A stretch of 64,000 nt of DNA from Chryseobacterium defluvii (GCF_014204415.1 NZ_JACHLE010000002.1:124001-188000), one strand, 5' to 3'; positions 45,612 through 56,029 are shown, counted from the stretch's first letter. Notes: a model not told the origin generated them from the sequence alone. Numbers and translations are program-made.

Positions 45612-48542
45612 TTATTTCAGCTTTTTCTTAACAGCTACCTCTTCATAAACTTCAAGAATATCCCCTACTTCAATATCATTATATCCTTTCAGATTTAACC
45701 CGCATTCGTACCCTTTCGTTACTTCTTTCACATCATCTTTGAAACGTTTTAAACTTTCCAGTTCTCCATCGAACTTCACGATTCCGTCACGAAGCACCCT
45801 CACTTTTGAATTTCTGGTCACTTTTCCTGAAAGGACCATACACCCTGCAATTGTTCCAACTTTAGAAATCTTGAATATTTCCCTGATCTCAACATTTCCG
45901 ATCACCTGCTCCTTGATCTCAGGAGAAAGCATTCCTTCCATTGCTTCTTTTACTTCTTCAATGGCAGCATAGATTACAGAATATGTTCTGATCTCAATTT
46001 CTTCCCTGTCAGCCAGATCTTTAGCATTAGCACCGGCTCTTACGTTAAATCCGATGATAATTGCATCAGAAGCCGTAGCTAGGTTAACATCAGATTCCGT
46101 GATCTGACCTACTCCTTTGTGAAGAATATTTACATTGATCTCTTCAGTAGATAACCTTTGCAACTGATCGGATAAGGCTTCCACAGAACCATCCACATCC
46201 CCTTTCAAGATGATATTCAATTCTTTAAAGTCACCAAGAGCAATTCTTCTGCCCAGTTCTTCAAGTGTCGTATGCTTTTTAGTTCTGATGGAAAGTTCTC
46301 TTTGAAGCTGCTCTCTTTTATTGGCAATAGATTTCGCCTCACTTTCATCTTCATAAACCTTGAATTTATCACCAGCCGTAGGAGCGCCATCCAAACCTAA
46401 GATCGTAACAGGAATTGACGGTCCGGCCTCTTTAAGATTCCTTCCTCTTTCATCCAGCATCGCTTTTACCTTACCATGATTTTTCCCTGCCAATACATAA
46501 TCCCCTACTCTCAGAGTTCCTGTTTGCACCAATACGGTAGAAACATATCCTCTACCTTTATCCAATGAAGCTTCAATAACAACACCCTGTGCGTTTCTGT
46601 CCGGATTGGCTTTCAATTCTAATAATTCTGCCTGAAGCAATACTTTTTCCAATAAAAGATCAACATTATTACCAAATTTAGCAGAAATCTCCTGAGACTG
46701 AACATTACCTCCCCATTCTTCAACAAGGATATTCATCCCGGAAAGCTGTTGACGTACATTATCCGGATTAGCATTAGGCTTATCTACCTTGTTGATTGCA
46801 ATAATCATTGGTACTCCGGCAGCCTGAGCGTGAGAAATCGCTTCTTTGGTTTGAGGCATCACATCATCATCCGCTGCAATCACAATAATTGCAATATCCG
46901 TGATCTGTGCACCCCTTGCCCTCATCGCCGTAAAGGCCTCGTGACCCGGTGTATCCAGGAAGGTAATCCTTTGCCCGTTTTCTAGTTTCACGTTATAAGC
47001 ACCAATGTGCTGTGTAATTCCTCCGGATTCCCCGGCAATTACATTTGTTTTTCTGACATAGTCAAGCAATGAGGTTTTACCGTGGTCTACGTGCCCCATT
47101 ACGGTTACAATCGGAGCTCTTGATACAAGATCCTCTTCATTGTCAACAGTTTCTTCTGTTTCTGATTCTTCAAGATCGGCATCAGAGAACTCGATTTTAT
47201 ATCCGAATTCATCAGCTACCAGTAATAAAGTGTCTGCTTCAAGCCTCTGGTTCATCGTTACCATCACTCCTAATGAGAAACAGGCAGAGATCACCTCGGT
47301 TGGCGAAACATTCATTAAGCTTGCCAACTCACCTACCGTGATAAACTCAGTAACTTTTAAAGTTCTGTCCTGAGCTTCAAGCTCCTGCTGGCGCTCATCC
47401 TGTTCTCTACGGAAAACCCTTTTGTCTTTTCTGTGTTTTGCAGATTTGGATTTACCTCCTTTATTGGTAAGTTTCTCAAGGGTTTCCTTGATTTGGTTTT
47501 TAACTTGCTCATCAGTCAGTTCAACAGGCATAACTCTTTGTCCTGGCCTGTTATTCTGACCTCCTTTCTTGAATCCTCCTCCCTGACCCTGCGGGCGGTT
47601 TCCCTGATTATTGTTTCCGAAACGATTTCCTCCCTGACCACCTTGACCTTGCGGACGGTTTCCCTGTCCGCCTTGTCCCTGTGGACGATTTCCCTGGTTT
47701 CCTCCATGAGGACGATTCCCCTGGCCTCCACCCTGGTTGTTATTGTTTCCTCCTTGCTGGTTAGGTCCTGTATTTTGGTTAGGCCCTCCAGGCTTCTCAA
47801 TTCTTTTTCTTTTTTTCTTAGCTCCGGAGCTTGGTTTTGGAGCAAATTGAGTCAAATCAATTTTCTCTCCGACAATTTTAGGACCGTCAAGTTTTTGATA
47901 TACGGTCTCAATTTTCTGGGGCTCCTGAGACTCATCCGCCGTCTTTTGAGGTTCCTGCTTTACTTCAACAGGTTCAGCTACGGCCGGTTCAGAAACAGGC
48001 TGTGGAGTTTCTTTAATAACCTCCGCAGGTTTTTCTTCTTCTTTTTTCTCTTCAGCCTTAGGCTTATCTTTTTTAGCAGGCCTGTTTCTATTTTCTATCT
48101 GAGACAGATCAATTTTATCCAGAACTTTGAATTCCTGTTTTTCTGGGGCCGCCTTCTCTTCCGGAGCAGATACAGCTTCCTGTTTCTCTTCAACAGGAGC
48201 AGGAACTTCTTCGGTTTCAGGTTTTTTAGTTTCTAAATCTATTTTACCTAAAATCTTAGTTTCTGGTTTTATATTAGCTTTAGCTCTTATTACTTCAGGG
48301 GTTTTCTTTTCTTCGATCTCCAGTTTTTCTTCCGGTACCTTAGTGATCACCACCTCATGGGAAGCTTTACGTTGTTCGCCATCCTTGGCAAACTCAGCCT
48401 CCAATGCAGAATATGCCGCTTCTTCCAATTGAGCGTTAGGGTTGCTTTCAACCTCGAAGCCTCTGGATTGTAAAAACTCTACTAATCTGGACATCGAAAT
48501 GTTGAATTCCTTAACCGCTTTATTTAATCTAATTTTTGGCAT
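45612..48542 (-). CDS. infB: Translation initiation factor IF-2
   Basis: 976 residues. Two short N-terminal IF2_N helices at 1-50, then a long low-complexity linker, including a Gly/Gln/Asn/Arg-rich stretch (~251-346) with repeated [10 protein letters not shown] units. The GTPase domain has GHVDHGKT (483-490), DTPGHEAFT and NKVDK, followed by IF2 domains II-IV. It delivers initiator tRNA and joins ribosomal subunits. It is last in the rimP-nusA-infB order that is conserved in bacteria. The linker composition resembles RNA-binding RGG-type disordered sequence (inference). Positions 47433-48236 hold a long antisense ORF that is a by-product of this composition. Confidence 0.97.
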   Translation of the reverse strand: MPKIRLNKAVKEFNISMSRLVEFLQSRGFEVESNPNAQLEEAAYSALEAEFAKDGEQRKASHEVVITKVPEEKLEIEEKKTPEVIRAKANIKPETKILGKIDLETKKPETEEVPAPVEEKQEAVSAPEEKAAPEKQEFKVLDKIDLSQIENRNRPAKKDKPKAEEKKEEEKPAEVIKETPQPVSEPAVAEPVEVKQEPQKTADESQEPQKIETVYQKLDGPKIVGEKIDLTQFAPKPSSGAKKKRKRIEKPGGPNQNTGPNQQGGNNNNQGGGQGNRPHGGNQGNRPQGQGGQGNRPQGQGGQGGNRFGNNNQGNRPQGQGGGFKKGGQNNRPGQRVMPVELTDEQVKNQIKETLEKLTNKGGKSKSAKHRKDKRVFRREQDERQQELEAQDRTLKVTEFITVGELASLMNVSPTEVISACFSLGVMVTMNQRLEADTLLLVADEFGYKIEFSDADLEESETEETVDNEEDLVSRAPIVTVMGHVDHGKTSLLDYVRKTNVIAGESGGITQHIGAYNVKLENGQRITFLDTPGHEAFTAMRARGAQITDIAIIVIAADDDVMPQTKEAISHAQAAGVPMIIAINKVDKPNANPDNVRQQLSGMNILVEEWGGNVQSQEISAKFGNNVDLLLEKVLLQAELLELKANPDRNAQGVVIEASLDKGRGYVSTVLVQTGTLRVGDYVLAGKNHGKVKAMLDERGRNLKEAGPSIPVTILGLDGAPTAGDKFKVYEDESEAKSIANKREQLQRELSIRTKKHTTLEELGRRIALGDFKELNIILKGDVDGSVEALSDQLQRLSTEEINVNILHKGVGQITESDVNLATASDAIIIGFNVRAGANAKDLADREEIEIRTYSVIYAAIEEVKEAMEGMLSPEIKEQVIGNVEIREIFKISKVGTIAGCMVLSGKVTRNSKVRVLRDGIVKFDGELESLKRFKDDVKEVTKGYECGLNLKGYNDIEVGDILEVYEEVAVKKKLK
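47505..47792 (-). repeat. Gly/Gln/Asn/Arg-rich low-complexity repeats inside infB
   Basis: Codons for residues ~251-346 repeat short units of type [10 protein letters not shown] and NNNNQGGG. The DNA shows GC-rich imperfect direct repeats (such as CCTTGACCTTGCGGACGG), unlike the surrounding AT-rich gene. Confidence 0.8.
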
Positions 48543-48622
48543 CTATATTATTTACTATTTTTTTTAATTCTTAAAATTAAAGTATTTCTTTTTTACTGTT
48601 TATTAAAATTTATTCAAAAATC

Positions 48623-49858
48623 TTAATCTTCAAATTCTTCCCTCAGAATACGTTTTACATCTTCGATGGTTTCCTCTTCCAGATCCACCATATTCAAAAG
48701 ACTCTCCGTCTCCTTATCCAATACGGATTTAGCAGTAGTAAGACCTACTTTCTTAAATTCATCCAAAATCCACTCTTCAATATCATCATTAAATTCTTTC
48801 AATTCAACATCGTCATCCTCGCTGGATTCTCTGTATACATCAATTTCATATCCTGACAACCATGAAGCTAATCTGATATTCTGCCCCTGCTTTCCGATCA
48901 CTTTGGAAATCTCTTCAACCGGGGTATATACCAATGCATAGCTGTCTCCCTCGTTGATGTCAATTTTATTGATGGTAACATTTCCTAGAGCTCTTTTTAC
49001 CAGGATCTCAGGGTTTTTAGACCACTGAATAACATCGATATTTTCGTTTCTCAACTCTCTTACAACGCCATGAATTCTGGATCCTTTAACACCCACACAT
49101 GCTCCTACAGGATCTATTCTGTCATCATAGGCATCTACTGCAATTTTCGCCTTTTCCCCGGGAATTCTCACTACTTTTTTCAGCATAATAGTCCCATCCT
49201 GAATTTCAGGAATTTCCAGCTCCAACAGCTTCTCTAAGAACTTAGGTGCAGTTCTGGAAATAATAATCTGAGGCTTAGAGCCTTTAAAGTCTACTGTTTC
49301 TACAATAGCTCTGATATTTTCACCCTTTTTAAAGAAATCGGACGGGATCTGATTTTCTTTTGGCAAAATGAATTCGTTCCCTTCATCATCCAGCAAGATA
49401 ACATGCTTGTGACGGATGTGATGGATCTCCCCTACTACAATCTCCCCGATCCTGTCTCTGAACTGCTCATACAACATGGCATTGTTATGCTCCTGTAGTT
49501 TTGTAGCCAAGATCTGTTTCAGGGTAAGGATATTTCTTCTTCCCAATTGAGCCACAGGAATTTCCATGGTATACTCTTCCCCTACTTCGAAGGTAGGATC
49601 TATTTTCTTGGCTTCAGAAATTTCAATTTCCAGATCATCGTCTTCAGACATTTCGTCTTCAACGATGGTTTTATTTAAAAATATCTGAAAATCTCCTTTG
49701 TCCGGGTTTACAATCACATCAAAATGGTCATCTGAGTCAAATCTTTTTCTTAAAAGAGTTTTCAGTGAGTCTTCAATAATTGCCATAAGATCAATTTTAC
49801 TGATCCCTTTTTCGTCTTTAAAATCACCAAAGGATTCAATCAACGCTATATTATCCAT
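48623..49858 (-). CDS. nusA: Transcription termination/antitermination factor NusA
   Basis: 411 residues: N-terminal RNA-polymerase-binding domain (~1-125), an S1 domain (~130-200, RIGEIVVGEIHHIRHKHVILL) and two KH domains (GVKGSRIHGVVRELRNENIDVIQW and VIGKQGQNIRLASWLSGYEIDVY). NusA modulates pausing, termination and antitermination. It follows rimP by 16 bp and precedes infB by 80 bp. There is no C-terminal acidic-repeat extension, as usual outside the gammaproteobacteria. Confidence 0.97.
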   Translation of the reverse strand: MDNIALIESFGDFKDEKGISKIDLMAIIEDSLKTLLRKRFDSDDHFDVIVNPDKGDFQIFLNKTIVEDEMSEDDDLEIEISEAKKIDPTFEVGEEYTMEIPVAQLGRRNILTLKQILATKLQEHNNAMLYEQFRDRIGEIVVGEIHHIRHKHVILLDDEGNEFILPKENQIPSDFFKKGENIRAIVETVDFKGSKPQIIISRTAPKFLEKLLELEIPEIQDGTIMLKKVVRIPGEKAKIAVDAYDDRIDPVGACVGVKGSRIHGVVRELRNENIDVIQWSKNPEILVKRALGNVTINKIDINEGDSYALVYTPVEEISKVIGKQGQNIRLASWLSGYEIDVYRESSEDDDVELKEFNDDIEEWILDEFKKVGLTTAKSVLDKETESLLNMVDLEEETIEDVKRILREEFED

Positions 49859-49874
49859 CTATTCTTTTTTCTTT

Positions 49875-50342
49875 TTAAAATTTAATTACTACCAACGCTT
49901 TTTTAATCTCCGTGTAAGGAATTTCTTTTTCCTCTTCCACATCTATTTTACCTTTTCCGATATCTTTTGGTTTTCTGTATCGTAAGATAAGTGTGATCTT
50001 CTCTTCATCCACTTTTGACAACTCTCCTTCAATTTTGGAAGAATCCTCAAGCAGAACTTCAATATCCCTTCCTATGTTTTTGCTGAATTGTCTGGGAGTT
50101 GCCAATGGTTCGCTCAATCCTGCAGACATTACCTGAAGGCTGAAATCATGTTCTTCGCGGTCCATATTAAATTCTATGGCGCGGCTTGCATCCAGACAGT
50201 CCTGTAAAGAAACCCCATTGTCTCCATCTAAAATTACCGTAATATCATCCCCGGCTGAAATCTTTAAATCAATCAGAAATAAATCTTTTCTTGTCTCAAG
50301 GAACTCATTTAACAGCTCTTCAATTCTTTTTCTAAACTCCAT
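49875..50342 (-). CDS. rimP: Ribosome maturation factor RimP
   Basis: 155 residues, normal for RimP. It assists 30S subunit assembly. Visible motifs: LNEFLETRKDLFLIDLKISAGDDITVILDGDNGVSLQDC (N-terminal alpha/beta domain) and SLQVMSAGLSEPLATPRQFSKNIG. First gene of the rimP-nusA-infB operon, with a consensus promoter and a terminator-like hairpin in its leader. Confidence 0.95.
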   Translation of the reverse strand: MEFRKRIEELLNEFLETRKDLFLIDLKISAGDDITVILDGDNGVSLQDCLDASRAIEFNMDREEHDFSLQVMSAGLSEPLATPRQFSKNIGRDIEVLLEDSSKIEGELSKVDEEKITLILRYRKPKDIGKGKIDVEEEKEIPYTEIKKALVVIKF

Positions 50343-50366
50343 AAATTTATTCTGGTTTACCTGTAC

Positions 50367-50393
50367 GAAAAAAGGCTTTCTTCCGAAGCCTTC
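50367..50393 (-). terminator. Terminator-like hairpin in the rimP leader (candidate attenuator)
   Basis: On the minus strand a stem AAGGCTT/AAGCCTT (50386-50392 and 50372-50378) with a 7-base loop is followed by six T's (50368-50373). The hairpin ends about 25 bp before the rimP ATG. No gene lies upstream on this strand, so it cannot be ending another transcript. It lies between the predicted promoter and the start codon. Confidence 0.6.
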
Positions 50394-50417
50394 TCATTTT
50401 TTTCCGTAAATCCAATG

Positions 50418-50448
50418 CAAATATACGCCTTTTTTCTGAAAATACAAA
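50418..50448 (-). promoter_or_regulatory. Promoter of rimP-nusA-infB (TTTG-N19-TATATTTG)
   Basis: On the minus strand TTTG at 50445-50448 is followed after exactly 19 bp by TATATTTG at 50418-50425. This is the full Bacteroidetes -33/-7 consensus. It implies a start near 50411 and a ~70-base leader that carries the hairpin at 50367-50393. Confidence 0.75.
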
Positions 50449-50525
50449 AATCATCTTAATTATCAGACCAATAAGCTAAATTTTATTTATCATAAAATTA
50501 AAAAACACCTTGAGAGTATTTTTAT

Positions 50526-50533
50526 TATTTTTG
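50526..50533 (+). promoter_or_regulatory. Candidate -7 element (TATTTTTG) for ugd and the polysaccharide operon
   Basis: TATTTTTG 24 bp before the TTG start at 50558. It lies downstream of the alternative start at 50510 and so supports the 50558 start. No -33 element at the usual distance is clear. Confidence 0.4.
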
Positions 50534-50557
50534 CCAAGAATTTATAAAACATACATT

Positions 50558-51883
50558 TTGAATATAACGATTGTAGGTACAGGTTATGTAGGTTTAGTTA
50601 CAGGAACTACTCTTGCAGAACTTGGCAATTCAGTATACTGTGTAGATATTGATGAGAAAAAAGTAGAAGGTATGAAAAACGGCATTGTTCCCATATATGA
50701 GCCGAACCTTGAAGAAATGTTCTTAAGAAACATTCAGGCCGAAAGGTTATTTTTCACTACCGATTTAAAAGAGGCTTTGGATAAAAGCGAAGTGGTATAT
50801 CTTGCCCTTCCCACTCCTCCGGGAGAGGATGGCTCTGCAGACCTTTCCTATGTGCTGCAGGTAGCGAACGACATTGGGGAAATTATGACAGAGTATAAAG
50901 TCATTGTTAATAAAAGTACTGTTCCTGTAGGAACCGCAGACAGGGTAAGAGAAGTGATCGCCTCCAAAACCAATATTCCTTTTGACGTGGTCTCCAATCC
51001 TGAGTTTTTGAGGGAAGGTTTTGCTGTAGAAGACTCTATGAACCCGGCAAGGGTAGTTGTGGGATCCAGCTCTGAAAAGGCTAAAAACATTATGGCAAAG
51101 ATCTATCAGCCATTTACCAATACGGGAATTCCTATTATTTTCATGGATGAGAAATCATCTGAACTTACAAAATATGCAGCAAACTCTTTCTTAGCGGTTA
51201 AAATCACGTTCATGAACGAAATTGCCAACTACTGTGAAAAGGTAGGCGCTGACGTTGACAAGGTGAGGTTGGGAATGGGAAGCGACGACAGGATCGGGCA
51301 CAGATTCTTATTCCCTGGCATCGGATATGGCGGAAGCTGCTTTCCGAAGGATGTAAAAGCATTAATAAAATCCGGGAAGCAGGAAGATTTTAGCTTCCAG
51401 ATCCTGGAGGCTACGGAAAATGTAAATACGGCTCAGAAAGTAATCCTTGTATCGGAAATTGAAAAATTCTTCGGAGGCAATCTCGAAGGAAAAACCATTG
51501 CTATGTGGGGGTTGGCCTTTAAAGCTAATACGGATGACATTCGTGAAGCGTCTTCTTTAGATAATATAGATCTCTTATTGAAAAAAGGGGCAAAAATTGT
51601 GGCCTATGATGCTGTGGCCGAAAGTAATGTACAAAGGCTTCTGGGAGACAAGATAGAATATGCAAAAGGTATGTATGATGCCCTTGACAATGCAGATGCT
51701 TTATTCATTGCTACAGAATGGCCTGAATTCAAGAATCCGAATTTTGAACTTATGGCTAAAAAAATGAAGAACAAAGTGATCTTCGACGGAAGGAATATGT
51801 ATCCACTGGAAATTCCCGAGCAAAACGGATTTTATTATAAGAGTATCGGACGAAAAACAATTTTTGCTGATGGAGTCTCCTAA
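50558..51883 (+). CDS. ugd: UDP-glucose/nucleotide-sugar 6-dehydrogenase
   Basis: 441 residues from a TTG start (TTG-NITIVGTGYVGLVTG). It oxidises UDP-glucose (or UDP-GlcNAc/ManNAc-type) to the uronic acid with two NAD+. Visible features: Rossmann GTGYVGLVTG, the domain-hinge region ELTKYAANSFLAVKITFMNEIANYCE, and the catalytic Cys in GYGGSCFPKDVKAL. The 50510 start (also a TTG) is less likely because a -7 element lies between the two. First gene of the polysaccharide operon. The next gene overlaps by 14 bp. Confidence 0.92.
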   Translation: MNITIVGTGYVGLVTGTTLAELGNSVYCVDIDEKKVEGMKNGIVPIYEPNLEEMFLRNIQAERLFFTTDLKEALDKSEVVYLALPTPPGEDGSADLSYVLQVANDIGEIMTEYKVIVNKSTVPVGTADRVREVIASKTNIPFDVVSNPEFLREGFAVEDSMNPARVVVGSSSEKAKNIMAKIYQPFTNTGIPIIFMDEKSSELTKYAANSFLAVKITFMNEIANYCEKVGADVDKVRLGMGSDDRIGHRFLFPGIGYGGSCFPKDVKALIKSGKQEDFSFQILEATENVNTAQKVILVSEIEKFFGGNLEGKTIAMWGLAFKANTDDIREASSLDNIDLLLKKGAKIVAYDAVAESNVQRLLGDKIEYAKGMYDALDNADALFIATEWPEFKNPNFELMAKKMKNKVIFDGRNMYPLEIPEQNGFYYKSIGRKTIFADGVS

Positions 51884-52793
51884 AATAGCTGTACTTGTTC
51901 CCTGCTATAATGAAGCTTTAACTATCGGAAAAGTTGTAAAAGATTTCAAAACCTATCTTCCCAATGCTGATATTTATGTCTACGATAATAATTCGAAAGA
52001 TGAAACCGTAGCCATTGCAAAGCAAGCGGGAGCTATTGTACGCCACGAAAAAAGACAGGGAAAAGCCAATGTGGTATTCAAAATGTTTCGGGAGATCGAT
52101 GCAGATATGTATATCATGATCGACGGTGACGACACTTATCCTGTGGAATGTGTTCAGGAAATGGTAGACCAGTTTGTTGAGAACAACTGTGATATGCTGG
52201 TGGGTGACCGCCTTTCCAATAACAGTTATAAGAAAGAAAACAAAAGGGCTTTCCATAATTTCGGAAATAATTTGGTAAGAAACCTCATCAATGTATTTTT
52301 CGGTTCTGAGCTGAAAGATATATTGTCCGGATACAGGATATTCTCAAAGAAGTTTGTTAAAAATTATTCCAGTTCCATCAAAGGGTTTGAGCTGGAGACC
52401 GATCTTTCCATCTATTCACTGCATTATGGTTTGGCCATTGAAGAATATTCGATAGATTACAGGGACCGGCCAGAAGGAAGTGTTTCAAAACTTAATACAT
52501 TCTCCGACGGGTTTAAGGTGATCAAACTTTTTTTCAATCTGGTAAGGCTTTATAAACCGCTGCTATTTTTCGGAATGTTGTCTCTCGTATTGTTTATTGT
52601 CGGTTTACTATTCATGATCGTTCCCATCAGAGAATACTTCCAATATCAATATGTGTACAAAGTTCCTACCCTTATATTTTCAATAATGCTGACCATTGTA
52701 GCTTTACTTTCTTTTACAACGGGACTCATTCTGGATAATATAAGCATCATCGACAAAAAGAATTTTAAAAGACGATATAACAACACAAAGTAA
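51870..52793 (+). CDS. Family-2 glycosyltransferase, polyprenyl-phosphate type, with C-terminal membrane helices
   Basis: 307 residues from the ATG at 51870 (MESPKIAVLVPCYNEALTIG). GT-A fold with the DxD-type metal site MIDGDDTYP (~87-95) and the RPEGSVSKLNT sequence common in dolichol/undecaprenyl-phosphate glucosyl- or mannosyltransferases. Two membrane helices at the C-terminus (~230-250 and ~265-290). It likely transfers a sugar to undecaprenyl phosphate for surface polysaccharide or glycan modification. Its start overlaps the ugd stop by 14 bp. Confidence 0.88.
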   Translation: MESPKIAVLVPCYNEALTIGKVVKDFKTYLPNADIYVYDNNSKDETVAIAKQAGAIVRHEKRQGKANVVFKMFREIDADMYIMIDGDDTYPVECVQEMVDQFVENNCDMLVGDRLSNNSYKKENKRAFHNFGNNLVRNLINVFFGSELKDILSGYRIFSKKFVKNYSSSIKGFELETDLSIYSLHYGLAIEEYSIDYRDRPEGSVSKLNTFSDGFKVIKLFFNLVRLYKPLLFFGMLSLVLFIVGLLFMIVPIREYFQYQYVYKVPTLIFSIMLTIVALLSFTTGLILDNISIIDKKNFKRRYNNTK

Positions 52794-52794
52794 C

Positions 52795-54054
52795 ATGAAA
52801 GAAAAATTTATTTTTCTTCTATTCACTGTTTTATTTTTCTGTAGCACCCAGTTCAATCTGTTCCATCTGATCCCAAAGGAAAGGTTTGAATACAGCAGGG
52901 TTGAAGTTTCCGAAACCCTGGTTATCGGCAAACTTTTAAATTCACAACATGGAGCTATATTTGATGATGGCGGGTTTACGGGTACTTTTTATTGTGATGA
53001 GGACTTTTCTAATAGAATGAAAGCCGGAAAAAAGTCCTATTTAAAGTACATTAATAATGAACGTCCTGAAAAACACCTGTATGCTCCTTATAAATCTCAG
53101 ATTGGAGGGCAAGCTATATTATACAGTGTTTTTGACAAGGTCTTTAATTTGGACAACAGTGTAAGTATTTTTATTTTCAGGGCAATCAACTCCTTATTGC
53201 TCAGCATTGTACTGACCGGATTTTTATTATGGGTAAAGAGAAAATTTGGTTTAATGACCAGTATCACGGGCTTCCTCCTTTTATTTTTTAATTATTGGAT
53301 ATTTCTTTACGGAAAAAGCACCTGGTGGTGCAGCTGGGTTTATTTTTTACCCTTTGTGTATTCCCTTTCATTTTTTGAAAAGTACGGGGAAACGCCCAAT
53401 ATCAGGAAGTATATTGCCGGAATGTCATTTTTATTTTTATTGAAGTTCTGGTTTACTGGCTTTGAATTTATTACCGTATTCCTGATCGCATCAGCCATTC
53501 CATATATTTATTACCGGTTCGAAAATAAGCTTTCCTTCTATTTTCAATTTATCGGAAGGCATTTTTTGATCGTGATTATTCCACTTATCATCAGCATTTC
53601 ATTCCAGCTGTATCAGTTCAGGCTTTTGACAGGCAATTTCAATGACGGAATATCGCATCTTCTGGATGCTTATACAAGAAGAGCCAACGGAGCTTATTCT
53701 TATAACGGCGAATATAGTTACCTGAACACCTTGAAGCAATACCACCTGGATATTGTTACCCGGTATATCGGAGGATCATTTATCAGTGAGGATTTCATTA
53801 AGCTTCCTTTTATCATCATTATTGGTCTGGGGATTGCATGTTCAGTATTTTTATATGTTAAAAACATTGAGCGAAGACTGATTGCCGTAACCTGGTTTTC
53901 CGTAACGGCACCGCTCAGCTGGCTCATCTTATTCAAAGAACACGCACACATCCATCCCCATATCGATTTTTTCATTTGGTATTGTCCGTTTCTTTTATTA
54001 GTAATACTTTTAATATCTTTGACACTTAACTTTTTTTTCAAAACATTAAAATGA
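52795..54054 (+). CDS. Multi-pass membrane protein of the polysaccharide locus
   Basis: 419 residues with about eight to nine membrane helices, typically separated by short loops (FLFLLKFWFTGFEFITVFLI, LLVILLISLTLNFFF). No catalytic motif that I can recognise. A periplasmic loop holds conserved-looking charged and aromatic sequence near GTFYCDEDFSNRMKAGKKSY. Its place after a polyprenyl-phosphate glycosyltransferase suggests it uses the lipid-linked sugar, like GT-C-type transferases or a flippase (inference). It starts 1 bp after the preceding stop, and its stop overlaps rmlB by 4 bp. Confidence 0.7.
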   Translation: MKEKFIFLLFTVLFFCSTQFNLFHLIPKERFEYSRVEVSETLVIGKLLNSQHGAIFDDGGFTGTFYCDEDFSNRMKAGKKSYLKYINNERPEKHLYAPYKSQIGGQAILYSVFDKVFNLDNSVSIFIFRAINSLLLSIVLTGFLLWVKRKFGLMTSITGFLLLFFNYWIFLYGKSTWWCSWVYFLPFVYSLSFFEKYGETPNIRKYIAGMSFLFLLKFWFTGFEFITVFLIASAIPYIYYRFENKLSFYFQFIGRHFLIVIIPLIISISFQLYQFRLLTGNFNDGISHLLDAYTRRANGAYSYNGEYSYLNTLKQYHLDIVTRYIGGSFISEDFIKLPFIIIIGLGIACSVFLYVKNIERRLIAVTWFSVTAPLSWLILFKEHAHIHPHIDFFIWYCPFLLLVILLISLTLNFFFKTLK

Positions 54055-55130
54055 AAAATATAATCATCACAGGAGGTGCAGGATTCATCGGTTCCCATGT
54101 TGTAAGAGAATTTGTAAAAAACAATCCTGACACAACGATCATTAACCTTGATGCCCTTACATATGCAGGCAATCTGGAAAACCTGAAGGACATTGAAAAT
54201 GAGCCTAATTATGTTTTCGAAAAAGCCGACATCACAAGGCCGGAAGAACTCAGAAAAATATTTGAAAAATATAATCCGGACGCTGTAGTACATTTAGCTG
54301 CCGAAAGCCATGTAGACAGAAGTATTACAGATCCTATGGCATTCATCAATACAAATGTGAACGGAACAGCCAATCTTCTCAACCTCTGCAAGGAGTTCTG
54401 GACATTGAATCCGGATCACACTCATGGAAGGTTCCCGGACGAGAAGAGAAATAATTTGTTTTACCATGTTTCTACAGATGAAGTGTATGGAAGCTTGGGA
54501 GAAACCGGTTTCTTCCTGGAAACAACTTCTTATGATCCGCAGTCTCCGTATTCAGCTTCCAAAGCAGCTTCCGACCATTTGGTAAGAGCTTACGGGAATA
54601 CCTATGGGATGCCTTTTATTGTTTCAAATTGTTCCAATAATTACGGGCCTAATCATTTCCCTGAAAAATTAATTCCGCTTTGTATCTCAAATATCATCAA
54701 TGAAAGGCCATTGCCCATTTATGGTGACGGAAAATATACCCGTGACTGGTTATTTGTAATTGATCATGCAAGAGCTATCCATCAGATCTTCAATGAGGCT
54801 AAAACCGGAGAAACCTACAACATCGGAGGGTTCAACGAATGGCAGAATATTGATCTGGTGAAGGAGCTTATTAAACAAATGGACGCTAAACTCGGAAAAC
54901 CGGAAGGGCATTCTGAAAAGCTGATTACTTTTGTAAAAGACAGACCGGGACACGATAAGCGATATGCCATTGATGCAACTAAACTAAACAGTGATTTGGG
55001 ATGGAAGCCTTCTGTAACTTTTGAAGAAGGCCTTTCAAAAACGATTGACTGGTATCTTGAAAATAAAGAATGGCTTGAGAATGTAACAAGCGGAGATTAT
55101 CAGAAATATTACGATAAACAGTATAACTAA
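54051..55130 (+). CDS. rmlB: dTDP-glucose 4,6-dehydratase
   Basis: 359 residues of the extended SDR family. The NAD site is TGGAGFIG (7-14), and the catalytic motif is STDEVYG (141-147) with Y167 and K171 in YSASK. It turns dTDP-glucose into dTDP-4-keto-6-deoxyglucose. Its ATG overlaps the preceding stop by 4 bp (ATGA). rmlA follows. rmlC and rmlD are not in the window, so the end product may be another deoxysugar. Confidence 0.96.
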   Translation: MKNIIITGGAGFIGSHVVREFVKNNPDTTIINLDALTYAGNLENLKDIENEPNYVFEKADITRPEELRKIFEKYNPDAVVHLAAESHVDRSITDPMAFINTNVNGTANLLNLCKEFWTLNPDHTHGRFPDEKRNNLFYHVSTDEVYGSLGETGFFLETTSYDPQSPYSASKAASDHLVRAYGNTYGMPFIVSNCSNNYGPNHFPEKLIPLCISNIINERPLPIYGDGKYTRDWLFVIDHARAIHQIFNEAKTGETYNIGGFNEWQNIDLVKELIKQMDAKLGKPEGHSEKLITFVKDRPGHDKRYAIDATKLNSDLGWKPSVTFEEGLSKTIDWYLENKEWLENVTSGDYQKYYDKQYN

Positions 55131-55143
55131 TTCAATACACAAG

Positions 55144-56004
55144 ATGAAAGGTATCATTTTAGCCGGAGGTTCAGGAACAAGGCTTTATCCACTTACCATT
55201 GCGGTGAGCAAGCAACTAATGCCTGTTTATGATAAACCAATGATTTATTACCCTCTTTCGACTTTGCTTTTAGCAGGGATCAAAGATATCCTGATCATTA
55301 CTACCCCTCATGATCAAGAGAGTTTTGTCAAGCTTTTGGGAGATGGCTCACAGATCGGCTGCAATATAGAATATACGGTACAGCCAAGCCCTGACGGACT
55401 GGCTCAAGCTTTTATTCTGGGAGATAAATTTATCGGGGATGATTCCGCGGCTTTAGTATTGGGGGACAATATTTTTTACGGTTCCGAAATGGGAACTTTG
55501 CTAAAAAATAAGACCAATCCTAATGGCGGAGTTGTTTTTGCTTACCACGTATCAGATCCTGAACGGTATGGTGTGGTAGAGTTTGACGATAATTTCAAAG
55601 CGGTTTCCATAGAGGAAAAACCTTTAAAGCCTAAATCAAACTATGCTGTTCCCGGGCTTTATTTTTATGATAATGAAGTGGTGGAAATTGCAAAAAACAT
55701 ACAGCCCTCTGCAAGAGGAGAACTTGAAATTACAGATGTAAATAATGTCTATTTAAGTAATGGCAAACTTGAGGTGGGTGTTTTGGACAGAGGTACAGCA
55801 TGGCTGGATACGGGAACATTTGATTCCCTTCATGATGCGTCCGAATTTGTAAGCGTCATTGAAAAAAGGCAGGGCTTTAAGATTGGGTGTATTGAAGAAA
55901 TTGCTTTCAGGAATAAGTTCATCTCTGAAGAAAAACTTCTTGAAACGGCATCAAAATATGGGAAAAGCGGATATGGTGAATATCTGAGAAACCTTATTCA
56001 TTAA
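55144..56004 (+). CDS. rmlA: Glucose-1-phosphate thymidylyltransferase
   Basis: 286 residues, typical length. It makes dTDP-glucose from dTTP and glucose-1-phosphate. Motifs: [11 protein letters not shown] at the N-terminus, [16 protein letters not shown], and [19 protein letters not shown]. It provides the substrate for rmlB just upstream. 13 bp from rmlB. Confidence 0.97.
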   Translation: MKGIILAGGSGTRLYPLTIAVSKQLMPVYDKPMIYYPLSTLLLAGIKDILIITTPHDQESFVKLLGDGSQIGCNIEYTVQPSPDGLAQAFILGDKFIGDDSAALVLGDNIFYGSEMGTLLKNKTNPNGGVVFAYHVSDPERYGVVEFDDNFKAVSIEEKPLKPKSNYAVPGLYFYDNEVVEIAKNIQPSARGELEITDVNNVYLSNGKLEVGVLDRGTAWLDTGTFDSLHDASEFVSVIEKRQGFKIGCIEEIAFRNKFISEEKLLETASKYGKSGYGEYLRNLIH

Positions 56005-56029
56005 ATCTCCAACTATAATATAGCTAATA

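Noticed and set aside
47433..48236. 267-codon plus-strand ORF opposite infB
   Set aside because: It lies opposite a low-complexity Glu/Lys/Pro-rich stretch, has a Phe/Leu/Ser-rich composition and no start context; the minus-strand IF-2 frame explains it.
50401..50509. tRNA or small RNA upstream of rimP that could explain the hairpin
   Set aside because: I looked on both strands and saw no cloverleaf or conserved RNA; only promoter elements are visible.
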